Source of the DNA: Aplectana chamaeleonis
Lineage: Eukaryota > Nematoda > Chromadorea > Rhabditida > Cosmocercidae
Assembly: GCA_029168955.1 (NCBI GenBank)
Contig: JAPDOI010001151.1
Span: 1-64,000 of the forward strand
DNA: 64,000 nt
Direction of reading: 5' to 3'
Position numbers and translations under genes: made by a program. The stretch's first letter is position 1. Each line of letters begins with the position of its first letter. The notes under the pieces were generated by a model. The model ran no database searches and was not told the origin of the DNA. It saw only the letters and a list, made by a program, of their open reading frames with translations. This document shows positions 1 through 11,505 of the stretch, in pieces.

Positions 1-1318
1 TCTCACACAATTACTACCGCGTTCTGCTCACACTTATTTGGGACCCGCACGCGCATACGGCGTCCGGCATACTCCCACGTGTGTCCGCACACTTTCTACG
101 GCGTCCGGCGCTCGTTGGGTCCCGCACACTTTCTACGGCGTGCGGCACTCCCGTGGGTCCCGCACACTTTCTACGGCGTCCAGCGCACTCCCCATGGGTC
201 CTGCACGCTTTCTCAGGCGCGTGGCGCACTCTCATTTGGGACCCCGCACACTTTCTACGGCGGTCCGACACGCTCCCACGTGGGTCCCGCACACTGCACT
301 ACGGCGTCGCGCACTCACATTTGGATCCCACACGCTTTCTCGGGCGCGTGGCGCACTCCCATTGGGACCGCACACTTTATACGGCGTCCAGCGCACTCAT
401 GAATCCGCACACTTTTACGGCGTCCGACTGCACTCTCATTTGGGTCCCGCACACTTTCTACGGCGTCCAGCATACTCCACTTGAATCCGCACGCACATAC
501 GGCGTGCGGCACACTCCCCCGTGGGTCCGCACACTTTCTACGGCGTCCGGCGCGCACTTTCATTTAGGTCCCCACACTTTTACGGCGTCCTCGCACACCC
601 ATTAGGGTCCCGCACACTTTCTGACGTGCGGCACACTCCACGTGGGTCCCGCACACTTTCTACGGCGTCCGGCGCACTCCCACTTGGGTCCCGCACGCTT
701 TCTCGGGCGCGTGGCGCACTCTCATTTGGGACCCGCACACTTTCTACGGCGTCCAGCGCACTCCCACTTGAATCCCGCACACTTTTTACGGCGTTCTGCG
801 CACACCCATTTGGGTCCCGCACACTTTCTACGGCGTCCGGCGCACTCCCACTTGAATCCCGCACACTTTATACGGCGTGCGGCACACTCCCCGATGGGTC
901 CCGCACACTTTCTACGGCGTCCGGCATCTTCACTTTCATTTGAGTCCCACACACTTTTACGGCGTTCTGCGCACACCCATTTGGGTCCGCACACTTTCTA
1001 CGGCGTGCGGCACACTCCCACGTGGGTCCCGCACACACTTTCTACGGCGTTCTGCGCTGCTCCGCCAGGTCCGCACACTTTCTCGAGCGGCGTGGCGCAC
1101 TCTCATTTGGGACCCGCACACACTACGGCGTCCAGCACTCCCACTTGAATCCGCACACTTTTTACGGCGTTCTGCGCACACCATTGTGTCCCGCACACTT
1201 GCAACGGCGTCCAGCGCACTCTACTTTGGTCCTGTTCTACGACGTCTTTCCGCACTCCTGCTGGGGTCCGCGCAGTATCTACGGCGTTCTGTGGCGCACT
1301 TCTGAAATTACACCGTGC
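1..1318 (+). repeat. 42-bp minisatellite array A (left edge cut by window)
   Basis: Tandem units of about 42 bp, each built on CACACTTTCTACGGCGT followed by CCGGCGCACTCCCACTTGGG or by the variant TCTGCGCACACCCATTTGGG, with many 1-3 base indels. Because 42 is a multiple of three and the unit has no stop in several frames, long frames open on both strands; I do not regard them as genes. The array continues left of the window. Its right junction, ending near GCACTTCTGAAATTACACC, matches the inverted junction of array C. Confidence 0.95.
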
Positions 1319-1869
1319 AGCGTTTAAAAAGCCACTTCCGAGATCACCGTATTTGGGTGGAAGCGTTGCCCCCGTCAAATCCTGAGCAAAAAGCCTATCA
1401 GTAACGGTGTTTATTTCACTGATTCATTTTTGCGAATAAGTAAACGTCGGATGGTTTATAATAACATGTTTACGTGTTTTGTCTTTCCTGACCCTCAATT
1501 TTGAGGTTCCACAAGAATTGAGCTACCAACTTCAAAATTTGACAGGAGCTGAGTGCAAGCAAAACCAGCTTCCTGGCGAAAATGAGCTCTCTAGCTCAGC
1601 GATAAGTGTTCCCAACAAGATCGTGAACGCCAACTGAAAAAAAGGAGATGAACATTATTTCGACCAAAATGACGTGGTTTTGACACTTTTCTCGAATCTC
1701 AGATATTACATTTCAGACCATTGTTTTGAACGGTTGTCACCTTTCTAAAGTATATTAAATGCAAAAGAACGGTTTGCTACGTTTACTCTGGACCCTGATA
1801 CCGAGATCAGGGGGTTGCGCGATGGCGAATCAAAGCCAAATCTGGTGAGCGCTTCGCGCTCACCACAAT
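1319..1869 (+). mobile_element. conserved tail of composite minisatellite element, copy A
   Basis: Non-coding sequence downstream of array A that recurs downstream of array B and, inverted, beside array C. Shared landmarks are CGTCGGATGGTTTATAATAA, CCTCAATTTTGAGG, and AAGATCGTGAACGCC. It ends with a near-perfect hairpin at 1844-1864 (9-bp stem GGTGAGCGC, loop TTC) followed by ACAATT. Sequence similarity between copies stops just after that ACAAT, so I infer this is the 3' end of a transposed unit. The hairpin end resembles non-autonomous Helitron/Helentron ends but lacks a canonical CTRR terminus. Confidence 0.7.
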
Positions 1870-3190
1870 TTCGACCTCGGCTTTCGGCCCGAAGTGAAAA
1901 ATTCAGGGTCTCATTAGAGCACTGGGTCGAAAGAATAAACGAAAACGAGCCCGAAAGGGTTTCATACGGCTCCGAATTCCGCTCGCGCTAGCCCTTCCGC
2001 TCGCGTTCGTGTGTTCCGAGGAACAGTTTGGTCCGCTTCCACATTAGCGAGTTTTAGCATTGGGGCGCATTTGCACACACTGTCTACTTCAGGCCCATGC
2101 CCGCGCAACTGATCCACCGTTGAAATTTGGCTTCCAAGAAGAAGAGCTACAGGCTATGAAACGGCGAAATTCGCGGGTTCCTACGCGTGCTGGTGTGGAG
2201 CGGAGGTTAGAAACAAACAAGAAGCGTAGGGAAGAGGCCAAGGGCGTGCGCTCGCCGCACGCGCCTCGAGTGATGTGAATTTCGGCGTTTTATACAGGGT
2301 AATTTTGGATGTTTCGCAGCGTTTTTCATGATTCTTTCTTCACTGATGAAACAGTCAGACTCTAAATCTTCGTTTTACGGTGGAAACTCAAAAACGATTT
2401 TTATCGTGGACACTGCCTTTAAGCCCAAACTTCGCCGAGGGGATAATTTGGGGCGTAGAACACGAATCCGAGGTCCGTTTGTTGTTCTTCCCAAAATTTT
2501 GACAGGCTACGGTAGCTTGATAGTAATAATCCCTCAGGGCTCTTCACTTTTTGGTTCATAACTTTTTTCTTCATTACTACTCAAGCAGCTAGATTGGGTT
2601 TTTTAGGATTAACCGAGAGGTACATAGTCGATCAGAAAACATGGCTTAATGGGTAGTTCTGGCGACCAGGTCTGATCATTCCCTTGTAAGGTCAGCGACT
2701 TCTAGGAGATAATCGGCGTTTGTTGCTTCATCTAGAACGAACTGGAACTCGGATGACAAATCGCATTAGATTTCATTGCTAAATGCTATTAGAGTCTGTT
2801 GTTGGGAGAATCTGTTTTCACGACATGTAATAAGGCCTCTTTTTAAAAGGGTACCACCTAGAAATGCTTGAAGATTCCGATCCACCTTCTTGTGAGAGTT
2901 TAGTTTGATTATTTGCGGGGGGGGGGCGAGACTCTTTTTCTTGTGATTACAGCGGCATGACTTCAGACACAAATCGTTTCACACAAATCATAGCATGTAG
3001 TTGCAGCGCGCAGTAAACACAAAAGCAGCGTTCGAAGAGATTAGGAGAGCAAGAACACAAGTGAGTGGAGCTGAGAGGAGGAGTTCTTTCTTCGGCAACC
3101 GGTTAGGGACCCACTAGGACAACCAGTGAGAGCAATGCGACGGTAGAGGCCTGCGGTGTCCAATGATTGGGCAGTAGTGGCTCATTAAAC
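1870..3190. other. no gene recognised
   Basis: Non-repetitive-looking AT-rich sequence with a C/G-rich patch near 1960-2010 and a G run at 2919-2926. Short open frames (for example at 2060-2278 and 2328-2561) show no family motif and no splice context. Confidence 0.5.
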
Positions 3191-3191
3191 T

Positions 3192-3650
3192 CTAATCTCT
3201 ACTCGTTGTCAGTAATCTAAGCGCTTCTCTCATTTCCTCTCGGTTGTTCATGGGAGGCGAGACACGTCTTATTTCCAAAGCTTCCCGGATTTTCCTTTCT
3301 GCACTGCCTGAGATAGTCTTGTTCATGGTGCTCGTAGTCATGCTCGGGATGCTGTCGTGGAGATTGCGTGATGTCCTGTGTCTTAAGAACGCGCTGTTCG
3401 GGTAGGATTGAAGTGTTCTTAGCACTTTCATGTGTTCATTAAGCCGTTAGCCTAGAGGTCTTCCTGTTTCGCCGATGTAAAACTCTCCGCATGCATCGCA
3501 ATGTATCCTATAAACTGCGTCCCGCATTTGACAGATTTTCACATCTGCAACACAGTAACTGCAGTCACTTCTTCTATAGCGGTCTTCATATGTTCTAGAT
3601 GACGTCAGGAGCTGACGCAGCGCACACTTTTTTGTGCCTCATCTTTTTTG
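3192..3650 (-). pseudogene. Penelope-like element GIY-YIG endonuclease remnant
   Basis: Reading leftward, the translation gives TYEDRYRRSDCSYC, then a Cys-rich stretch, then VYRIHCDACGEFYIGETGRP and R-LNEHM, and it ends with KIREALEIRRVSPPMNNREE. This order (paired cysteines, V-Y-x-I-x-C-x-x-C, then YIGET-GR, then REALEI..PxxNxREE) is that of the GIY-YIG nuclease at the C terminus of Penelope-like retroelements, which nicks target DNA. An in-frame TAA follows GRPLG, so the copy is broken. No reverse transcriptase was recognised upstream on this strand, so it is probably a truncated element. Family assignment rests on these motifs; no search was run. Confidence 0.72.
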
Positions 3651-3829
3651 TCAGCAGACCAATCGAGACATTATGGAGAGTCCTTTGTGGGAAGAACTGG
3701 GGTGGTAGCAACTGGGTTTTGACTCCAGTTAATCACCACCTTTGAACGCGAAATCACTGAAACTCTACGCGAGTAAACCGACAGATTTATGAGAGTCTAC
3801 AAATATTTCTATTCATTTTAGAGGACTTT

Positions 3830-4145
3830 CAGGACGGCGTAGATAGCGTGCAGGACCCCAAGGAGATTGTGTAGGGGGTGTGCGGGACACCAAAGAGATA
3901 GTGCTCAGGATGTGTGCAGGTCCTCCCAGTAAAACTCTACGCACATTCCACGACTTCCTGCCCACCCATAGTGTTATCATTCACACATTCCTTGACTCCC
4001 AGTAAAGTCCTGTACACTTTCGGTGACGCTGCACACCTCCTGCGCACTCCTACGGGGGTCCTGAATACATCCTGCACAGTCCCACAGGGGTGCTGCGCCG
4101 AAAAACCAAAGTCCCGCACCCCTTTCACGGCATGCGTGCAAAAGC
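3830..4145. repeat. degenerate minisatellite related to the 42-bp arrays, both orientations
   Basis: The left part carries reverse-oriented unit fragments (GCGTAGATAGCGTGCAGGACCC and GTGTGCGGGACACCAAA). The right part carries forward fragments (CCTGCGCACTCCTACGGGGG, CCCGCACCCCTTTCACGGC). Units are too diverged for a clean period. It looks like an old, inverted relic of the arrays at 1-1318, 9568-11505 and 13372-18620. Confidence 0.55.
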
Positions 4146-4307
4146 AAGCGTAAGGAACACGGTCTTGCGCTAAGTTCGCGCAAAACTGTAACTTAACGCG
4201 AGCTGAGTATATGGAAATAGTATATGAATGAAGAAAGAAGACTGTCTCGAAGGCTATCCATCGTTTCCTCATTCACACGCTAGTTTCATTCTCTCTCTCA
4301 GCCCGCT

Positions 4308-4815
4308 TTAAGGGCACAGTGCACCCTCAGATATGATTTTTGAGATTTTTCATGAAATTGTATAGAAGACCCCTTCTGTATAACACGTGCCAAATGCGAG
4401 ATTTCAATTCCTCCAAATAAGCGAGATATAAGCGACCACCACATGCCCGACCCCCTTCGCTCGCCACCACAGGCCCGACCCCCTAACAGATTTTCGAACT
4501 CGGTAGCGGCTCGATGGATGAATGAATTCCACTAAGTCGTCGTTCTTCAGTCCATTGCTGGGCTATCTCCTTATCCTGGCTCGCTCTCGCGCAACGCTTG
4601 CAACGAATGGGAAGAGCCGGGCCAAATACAGGCTTGAGACAACCTCGTCCGTTTTCACCCTCAATAAATCCGACATCTTCGAAGAGCCATAACTCCTGGG
4701 TTCAAGGGGGTTTCAGACGAATTCATAGATACCACTGTGATCAGCGTGTCACCCTCTCCAAGATCAACGCAAAACCAAAAAGCATAATTCTTTGGGTGTC
4801 ACACCAATGCTTTAT
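4308..4815 (+). mobile_element. MITE family A, copy 1 (degenerate right end)
   Basis: Starts TTAAGGGCACAGTGCACCC and carries the internal landmarks shared by six copies here: AAATAAGCGAGATATAAGCG, a duplicated CCACCACAGGCCCGACCCCC-like stretch, and a GGGTGT-containing right end. No coding capacity. The right terminus is eroded and is followed directly by another element. Confidence 0.65.
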
Positions 4816-5465
4816 CTTCAAAGGCATTTGCATACACGCAATCGCAAACATGGGCACAGGTTTCAGCATAAATAGGCCTGCACGAGCCCTACTCGAATGT
4901 TCGTCTCCGACGTTGATGGAAGCGCTAACCATCCATGATGACGGCAATATTACTGGCCATCGACCTGTCACGCAAAACGCCCGTATTTTCACACCTTCGA
5001 GTCGTAACAGAATGAAAGAGTTAGGGACATTGAGAAACATGCTTGATGGTGAAGGTGGTAACTGCAAAGAGGAGTGCTACGAGAAAACAGCTCGATTTAC
5101 CTCGATATTACATGATCTGGGCACTGATGCGAATCCTCCATTTCAATTTGGAACCATCCGGAGTAGGCGGCCGTGTATTCTCGAAAGTGGATGAGAGTTT
5201 GGGGTGTTTAGACGGCGTAATATCAGATACGTCAAACAGCATGTTTCTCTCTGTGCGCTCCCATTTGACTCAGTGCTATCACTCAGTAATCACATGCAGA
5301 ATAAACCTTTCTCAGGTTCTTTACATTCCTGTAACCGAGGTGTGACCACCAAACGTCTTCGTGGTACGAAATGTCCGTCTGTCATCTGAATGGTTTTCAG
5401 CGCTCCTTCGTCGTTGACAACCATAAATGGGGAAGCCGTGCGGGAAACTCATTTATAACTCTTTG
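4816..5465 (+). mobile_element. diverged copy of foldback family C
   Basis: Begins CAAAGGCATTTGCATACACG and follows the order of landmarks of the element at 23121-23781: ATAGGCCTGCACG, GATGACGGCAATATTA, CCCGTATTTTCACACC, AACAGAATGA, then the inverted second half (GTTTTCAGCGCTCC, CGTCGTTGACAACC). Open frames across it (4598-5194, 5043-5345) are fortuitous. Confidence 0.5.
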
Positions 5466-6292
5466 ACGTTTGACATTATCTTCTGCTAGTTGTGAGTTCT
5501 GGGCGAACAAAACGCGAGACCGTTTACGATTACGTGTGTTCCTTACGCTTGCTTTTGCTGAAAAGAACTCAACGCGTGCTGAAAATTGTTCGGAAAATCT
5601 ACAGATAGTTTTTTCCAAGCCATTCTAAATCACAAGTTCTCCAAAAGAAAAAGGACAGAGTGAACCATTTCTTGGAGAATTTATTTACACTATGCGTATC
5701 TGGTGGCTCATATCGTAACATTTGGGTTTGTAGATTCAGCAATTTCTGACTTCTCGCTTAAAAAGGGTCAAATAAAACGCTCGCGTTAAGCTGCAGTTCA
5801 CTGCGAGCTTACCGCGAATTTACTCGTGCCCTCAACACCATTTATTACCACCCCAAATCTGTGTTGTATCACTGGCGCACTTCCCTACATAGTCAAACAT
5901 TCCAGAACGTTTCACAGCACATAAAGCACATATGCATTAAGCGTCAAAGGGCTTCTCTCTAATTTGAAGCATCACGGTTGTACTGTAAAAACTAAGCCTG
6001 CCAAGTCACCTAGAGAGATCCTCCAGGAAACACGCAGAAGAAACAACTTCTTTGAGCGCTTCGGTCTTGCTTAAGACTTTCATTTTAGAAAGGGATATGT
6101 AATCTGAATTGATGGCAACGATCGTGAAAGCAAGCAGTCTCAGACATCAGTTCTTTCACTTGAGTGTAAGAATCGCTCTGAGATTTAATGTCTGAGGAAG
6201 TATATCTTGATCTTCTTGCTTTTCATAACCGGGCAATACGCGAGCATATTACAGAGATAAGACAGGTTTTTCGGGTACCCGTATTACCGCCT
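5466..6292. other. no gene recognised
   Basis: AT-rich spacer with no open frame showing a recognisable domain, no convincing splice pair and no obvious repeat end until the TTAAAGGCAG at 6293. Confidence 0.45.
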
Positions 6293-6783
6293 TTAAAGGC
6301 AGTGTTCACGATGATTCTCGTTTCCAAGTTTTCCACTCAAAACAATGCATTGGCTACCAAGTGTCACCAAAATCACGAAGAAACGGCGAGAAACGCACTA
6401 ATTCGTCTTATTTCAGTGACATTATTCTATGGCCTGGACTAGTTGTCTGGTTGGATGAACATGTTCACAGTGGTTGTCACCGGTAAAACATAGAGACTAA
6501 TCGAAAATGAAAGAATAATTTGGGCAAAGAACAGTGAGTTAGGGCCCGAAGGAAGAACGGAGCAACACAGAATGGAGAATTACAAAGGATGGGTCCACAA
6601 AGATTTCATTGTCACAACGAACAGTTCCATTGATACTTAAGAGGCGGGCTGATACTTGAGGATTTCGTGCCCTTCTGGTGCGTTTCTCTCGGTTTCTTCG
6701 TCATTTCAGTCCTAATCAGGGGCCAAACAATCGATTTAGCGAATAATCTCAAAATCGAAGATTATCGTGAACAGTGCCTTTAA
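6293..6783 (+). mobile_element. MITE family B, copy 1
   Basis: A 491-bp non-coding element with inverted ends: TTAAAGGCAGTGTTCACGAT at the left and the reverse complement of the same end, ATCGTGAACAGTGCCTTTAA, at the right. It is nearly identical in layout to 29279-29770, including GGATGAACATGTTCACAGTG in the middle. No transposase; presumably mobilised in trans. Confidence 0.85.
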
Positions 6784-7504
6784 AGCAGCGTACGCAGATG
6801 ATTGAAGACAGATGGCATAAACATTTGTCACTTTTGCCATGGATGACCAGAGGATGTCAGATGGATGCAAAATTCCAAGACGAACCCTAAAAGGATCTGC
6901 CGGCTCAAGCATTGTTAGCGCCGGGCAACAGACTGTTTTCCGAATGGAGGAGCGACGGCAGGGCCCCCTGCTCTCCTCCTGCGCGCGCTCTCTCAAAGAG
7001 AAAAGATAGTAAAATTGTAACGCAATCAGAGATATAGGCCCGCAGTGAAGCTGGCGGAAATTCCAGTTTAGCCCATGTTCTGAAAAGAAATCAGATGAGC
7101 CGCGCAGATTGCAGATGCGCATGTTGTGGGATAGCGACCTAGGCTAAGTAAAGAAATGTCAGCATTAAACAAGATAATCTGAATCACTCAGTTCTGTAGT
7201 GAACCCCTCAAAATAAAGTGAATATGATCCTAAACGATCGTAAAAAATCGTAAAAAATGTTGATCTGTAAGATACGATTATCTTGATGATATGGTAAAGG
7301 ATATGAATGTCATCTGTGGCTGTCATTCAAATGATGATAAGACGTTTCTGGAATGATGCCTTCATTTCATGAGATTAGCAAGAACTTCTGAATCATCTGA
7401 ACAGAGAAAAGCAAGAGGTCATGCATTTCTGGAAGCTCGTCGCCTCTTTGAGTAACCCTGGAGCGCCTCTCTGTTCTCAAGACAAGCCACCAGTTCATCA
7501 TTTA
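6784..7504. other. no gene recognised
   Basis: Contains a repetitive ATCGTAAAAAATCGTAAAAAAT stretch near 7229-7259 but no gene signature on either strand. Confidence 0.4.
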
Positions 7505-8500
7505 TCAGCTTTCACCAAAACAACGACATCTGCACTTCATTCATTGAGAAAGAAAGCATGGAGTTGGTCTGATTGAAATTTTCCGATGCGGTTATTTCTT
7601 CTTTACAGAATAAATGGCTAGTAATTGAATGATATCCATGCTTTCGTTCTCACAGGTATCATCATGTGTTACCATATCATGAATATGCGAGAACGACCGC
7701 TTTGGGGCGAATCGCCGCTAATGGACTGAATACCAGCCTAAGTTCAGCGACCAGTTGTGACTGATAGCGATAATTATGAATCAATGCGAGCTTCAAGGGT
7801 CGTATTTCAAGCCATCCGGCCCGCCGAAGTCGAAGGGTAGATGGGGTGAAAACTCCAGTACAAAATGCTGCGCTCGGCGACCACCTCTCTCGCCTCCCTT
7901 GGCTTCCCTCGCGACCGCCCGAATTTCTCAAATCGCATAGCTGAAGAATGGCCGCTTCGCGATGGAATATTTATCTTTTCGCAGTGATTTCGATACGTAA
8001 CACAGTTTCCATCTGACAAGGTGTAAGATGGGTTGATCTGCTCCTCTGCCCCTCGCGGTATCATCCCTTCCGCTTCCCTTCGACTTCCCTCTGCGAGCTG
8101 TTGGCGAATACGACCCCTGGATACACCGGGTGCTTTTTGCAACCTTCATCGCCCATGTTTCTCATACGTAATGACCGGGCTGGCCACGGCGATTTTCTCA
8201 ACCAACTCTGACAAGAGCCTCACTGAGTAGATTAAGTCAGATCTGACTGACTTCTTGGCTAGAGAGGAGAGGAACAGCGTGCCAGGTCAGGAGTGCGCTC
8301 GAGACATTTGAGGAGCAGAGATATCGGCTTATGTATCAATATCAATATCAGCTTCCCCGAAAAAGACAGCATTCCATTTATTGAGAAACGGAGCATGGAA
8401 TTGGTCGATCTGTGAACGACCGCGTGGAGAATAATGGCCGGTTGTTCTTATCATCTCAGGTATCATCAAGTCCACATCATCACGGATTTGTGAGACCGAT
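7505..8500. repeat. diverged direct repeat pair around a C-rich core
   Basis: About 7505-7700 and 8345-8495 align loosely: both carry TTGAGAAA(G/C)..AGCATGGA(G/A)TTGGT(C), then TCTCAGGTATCATCA or TCACAGGTATCATCA, then a GAGA-CGATCGCT or GAGAACGACCGCT stretch. The 7.7-8.35 kb interior is richer in CCTTCCC/GACTTCCC runs. It could be the arms of a large old element; no coding content seen. Confidence 0.45.
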
Positions 8501-8511
8501 CGCTTGAATGG

Positions 8512-8560
8512 AATTGTGGTGCGCGCGAAGCGCGCACCAAGATTTGGCTTTGATCTCTTC
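8512..8560 (-). mobile_element. solo hairpin terminus of the composite element
   Basis: On the reverse strand reads AAAGCCAAATCT then the hairpin at 8518-8538 (GGTGCGCGC, loop TTC, GCGCGCACC) and ACAATT. This is the same terminal motif as at 1844, 12526 and 12792. Similarity to the tails fades after about 20 bp beyond the hairpin, so it is a truncated or distinct subfamily member. Confidence 0.55.
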
Positions 8561-8940
8561 CCGCGCGGATGCCCTACAATGAGATCACCTATTCATACCG
8601 TCACCAGAGGTATGAGCTGTGCACCACTCAATGCGCTGCAAGAAGGTACATATGTGTGCAAGTTTTCATCCTAACCGGTCCCCGCTTTCTGAAGTTATGA
8701 CCTCTTAACGTACGCAAAAACGTTCTCCACCACCGCCTCCGCCACGGCCTGCGCCTCCACCTCCGTCCGTCGAATTCCATTTTTTTGAAGGCGTGAACCA
8801 AATCGATTGAAAATTTGTGACTAAGGGTAATCGGCCACGGGAATGCCGAAAATAATTGGCAGAACTCACCATAATCACTTCTGGGCCCCTAACGGGCGGT
8901 TCAAACTCGGAAATCGGCCTCTCGGATTAGTTTATGAAAA
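8561..8940. other. no gene recognised
   Basis: Spacer with no motif-bearing open frame; contains a CCACCGCCTCCGCCACGG-type patch near 8730. Confidence 0.4.
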
Positions 8941-9145
8941 TGACCAGCGGCGTCGGCCGGCTGACGCCGGCCTCCGCCGCTGGGGTCCGGCTGCGCCGGC
9001 CCATTTGCCGGCATCTTGAGTATAAGGCAAATGAATCGAAATCCGCTGTGATTCTATGTGAGATGGCGTTCAGAAGTTCTCACGCTTGCCGGCTATCGCC
9101 GGCCTCTGCCGCTGGAGTTTGGTTGCGCCGGCCTATGAGCTCGTT
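8941..9145. repeat. duplicated GC-rich GCCGGC palindromic segment
   Basis: Two direct copies of a GC-rich module, about 8955-9006 and 9090-9135, each with GCCGGC palindromes followed by CCGCTGGRGTYYGGYTGCGC and GGCCYAT. They are separated by about 80 bp of AT-rich DNA. Function unknown. Confidence 0.5.
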
Positions 9146-9567
9146 TCGGCGACAACACTAGAGCAAACAGAAATTACAAAGCATTTCAAACCTTGCAAAC
9201 CCTGCTAACCTCCTTTCTTGTGCAGTTGCACACCGACCCCTCTTCAGTTTTATGAGGTTCTAAAGTGTTAGTTCATTTATATTCATTTCTTTCATGATAA
9301 AGACAACCGCTGTTTGAGGTTTAGTAAACTCCTCCACAACCAACCGACACCCTGCTGCCTTTATTTCCAAATGAAGTATAATGATGTTTGTGTTTACTGG
9401 ATTCATGTTGTTTTGAGTGCTGTTTCCATCGTATATAAGCCCGATTTAGGAAGGTTAGTGCATATAGACACCTAAGCAGTTGAAATGAGTGGTTAAGGGG
9501 GAGGTGACGTCAAGAAAGGGATGGTATACACTCTCTTATAGACGCACAAAACGATTTTGAATTTCTG
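9146..9567. other. no gene recognised; left flank of array B
   Basis: AT-rich DNA leading into array B. It does not resemble the right flank of array C, so no shared 5' end of the composite element could be fixed. Confidence 0.4.
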
Positions 9568-11505
9568 CGCTCACCTACTTGGGTCCCGCACACTTTCTAC
9601 GGCGTCCGGCGCACTCTACCTTAGGGCCCACACACTTACTACGGCGTCCGGCGCACTCTACCTTGGGTCACACACACTTTCTACGCATCAGGCGCACTCT
9701 ACCTTGGGTCCCACACACTTTCTGTGGTGTCCGGCGCACTCCCACTTGGGTCCCACACACTTCTGCGGTGTCCGGCGCACTCTACCCAGGGCCACACACT
9801 TACTACGGCGTCCCGAGCCTGCACTCTACCTTGGGTCACACACAACTTTCTACGCATCAGGCGCACTCTACCTTGGGTCCCACACACTTTCTGTGGTGTC
9901 CGGCGCACTCCCACTTGGGTCCCGAACACTTTCTGCGGTGTCCGGCGCACTCTACCTTAGGGCCCACACACTTACTACGGCGTCCGGCGCACTCTACCTT
10001 GGGTCACACACACTTTCTACGCATCAGGCGCACTCTACCTTGGGTCCCACACACTTTCTGTGGTGTCCGGCGCACTCTAACTTAGGGCCCACACACTTAC
10101 TACGGCGTCCGGCGCACTCTACCTTGGGTCACACACTTTTTCTGTGGTGTCCGGCGCACTCTCACTTGGGTCCCTCACACTTTCTGCGGTGTCCGGCGCA
10201 CTCTACCTTGGGCCCCACACACTTTCTACGCATACGGCGCACTCTACCTTGGGTCCCACACATTTCTACGGCGTCCAGCGCACCCTACCTTGGGCTCCAC
10301 ACACTTTCTACGGCGTCCGGCGCACTCTACCTTGGGCCCCACACACTTTCTACGACGTCCGGCGCACTCTACCTTGGGTCCCACACACTTTCTGCGGTGT
10401 CCGGCGCACTCTACCCAGTCCGTTATACACTTTCTACGGCATCCGGCGCCTCCTACCTTGGGTCCCGCACACTTTCTACGGCGTCCGGCGCACTCTACTT
10501 TGGGCTCCACACACTTTCTACGGCGTCCGGCGCACTCTACCTTGGGCCCCACACACTTTCTACGGCGTCCGGCGCACTCTACCTTGGGTCCCACACACTT
10601 TCTGCGGTGTCCAGAGCACTCTATCTTGGGTCCCACACACTTTCTACGGCGTCCGGCGCACTCTTCCTTAGGGACCACACACTTACTACGGCGTCTAGCG
10701 CACTCTACCTTGGGCCCCACACACTTTCTACGGCGTCCGGCGCACTCTTCCTTAGGGACCACACACTTACTACGGCGTCTAGCGCACTCTACCTTGGGCC
10801 CCACACACTTTCTACGGCGTCCGGCGCACTCTACCTTGAGCTCCACACACTTTCTCGGCGTCCGGCGCACTCTACCTTGGGCCCCACACACTTTCTACGG
10901 CGTCCGGCGTACTCTACCTTGGGTCCCACACACTTTCTGCGGTGTCCGGCGCACTCTACCTTGGGCTCCATACACTTTCTAGGCATCCGGCGCCTTCTAC
11001 CTTGGGTCCCATACACTTTCTGCGGTGTCCGGCGCACTCTAACTTGGGTCCCACACACTTTCTGTGGTGTCCGGCGCACTCCCACTCGGGTCCCGCACAC
11101 TTTCTACGGCGTCCGGCGCACTCTACCTTGGGTCACACACACTTTCTACGCACCCGGCGCACTCTACCTTGGGTCCCACACTTTTTCTGTGGTGTCCGGC
11201 GCACTCCCATTTGGGTCCCGCACACTTTCTATGGCGTCCGGCGCACTCTACCTTGGGCTCCACACACTTTCTACGGCGTCCGGCGCACTCTACATTGGGC
11301 CCCGCACACTTTCTACGGCGTCCGGCGCACTCTACCTTGGGTCCCACACACTTTCTGCGGTGTCCGGCGCACTCTACCTTGGGCCCCATACACTTTCTAC
11401 GGCATCCGGCGCCTTCTACCTTGGGTCCCACACACTTTCTGCGGTGTCCGGCGCACTCTACCTTGGGTCCCACACACTTTCTGTGCTGTCCGGCGCACTC
11501 CTCAA
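9568..11505 (+). repeat. 42-bp minisatellite array B
   Basis: About 46 units of 42 bp, mostly CACACTTTCTACGGCGTCCG followed by GCGCACTCTACCTTGGG, far cleaner than arrays A and C. Variant units (TTCTGCGGTGTCC, TTCTGTGGTGTCC, TTCTACGCATCAGG, TTACTACGGCG) recur in order, giving higher-order repeats: a block recurs 336 bp apart (ttaggg at 9621 and 9957), another about 126 bp further on, and an exact-looking 84-bp duplication begins at 10661 and 10745. The 675-codon frame over it is the period read as 14 codons (HTLSTASGALYLGS-like) and is matched by open frames on the other strand. Confidence 0.96.

Noticed and set aside
38..1305. Several 100-170-codon frames in array A
   Set aside because: Same cause: multiple frames of the same repeat are open at once and no start or splice context favours one.
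4598..5194. 198-codon forward frame
   Set aside because: It spans the junction of a family A MITE and a diverged family C foldback; no protein motif.
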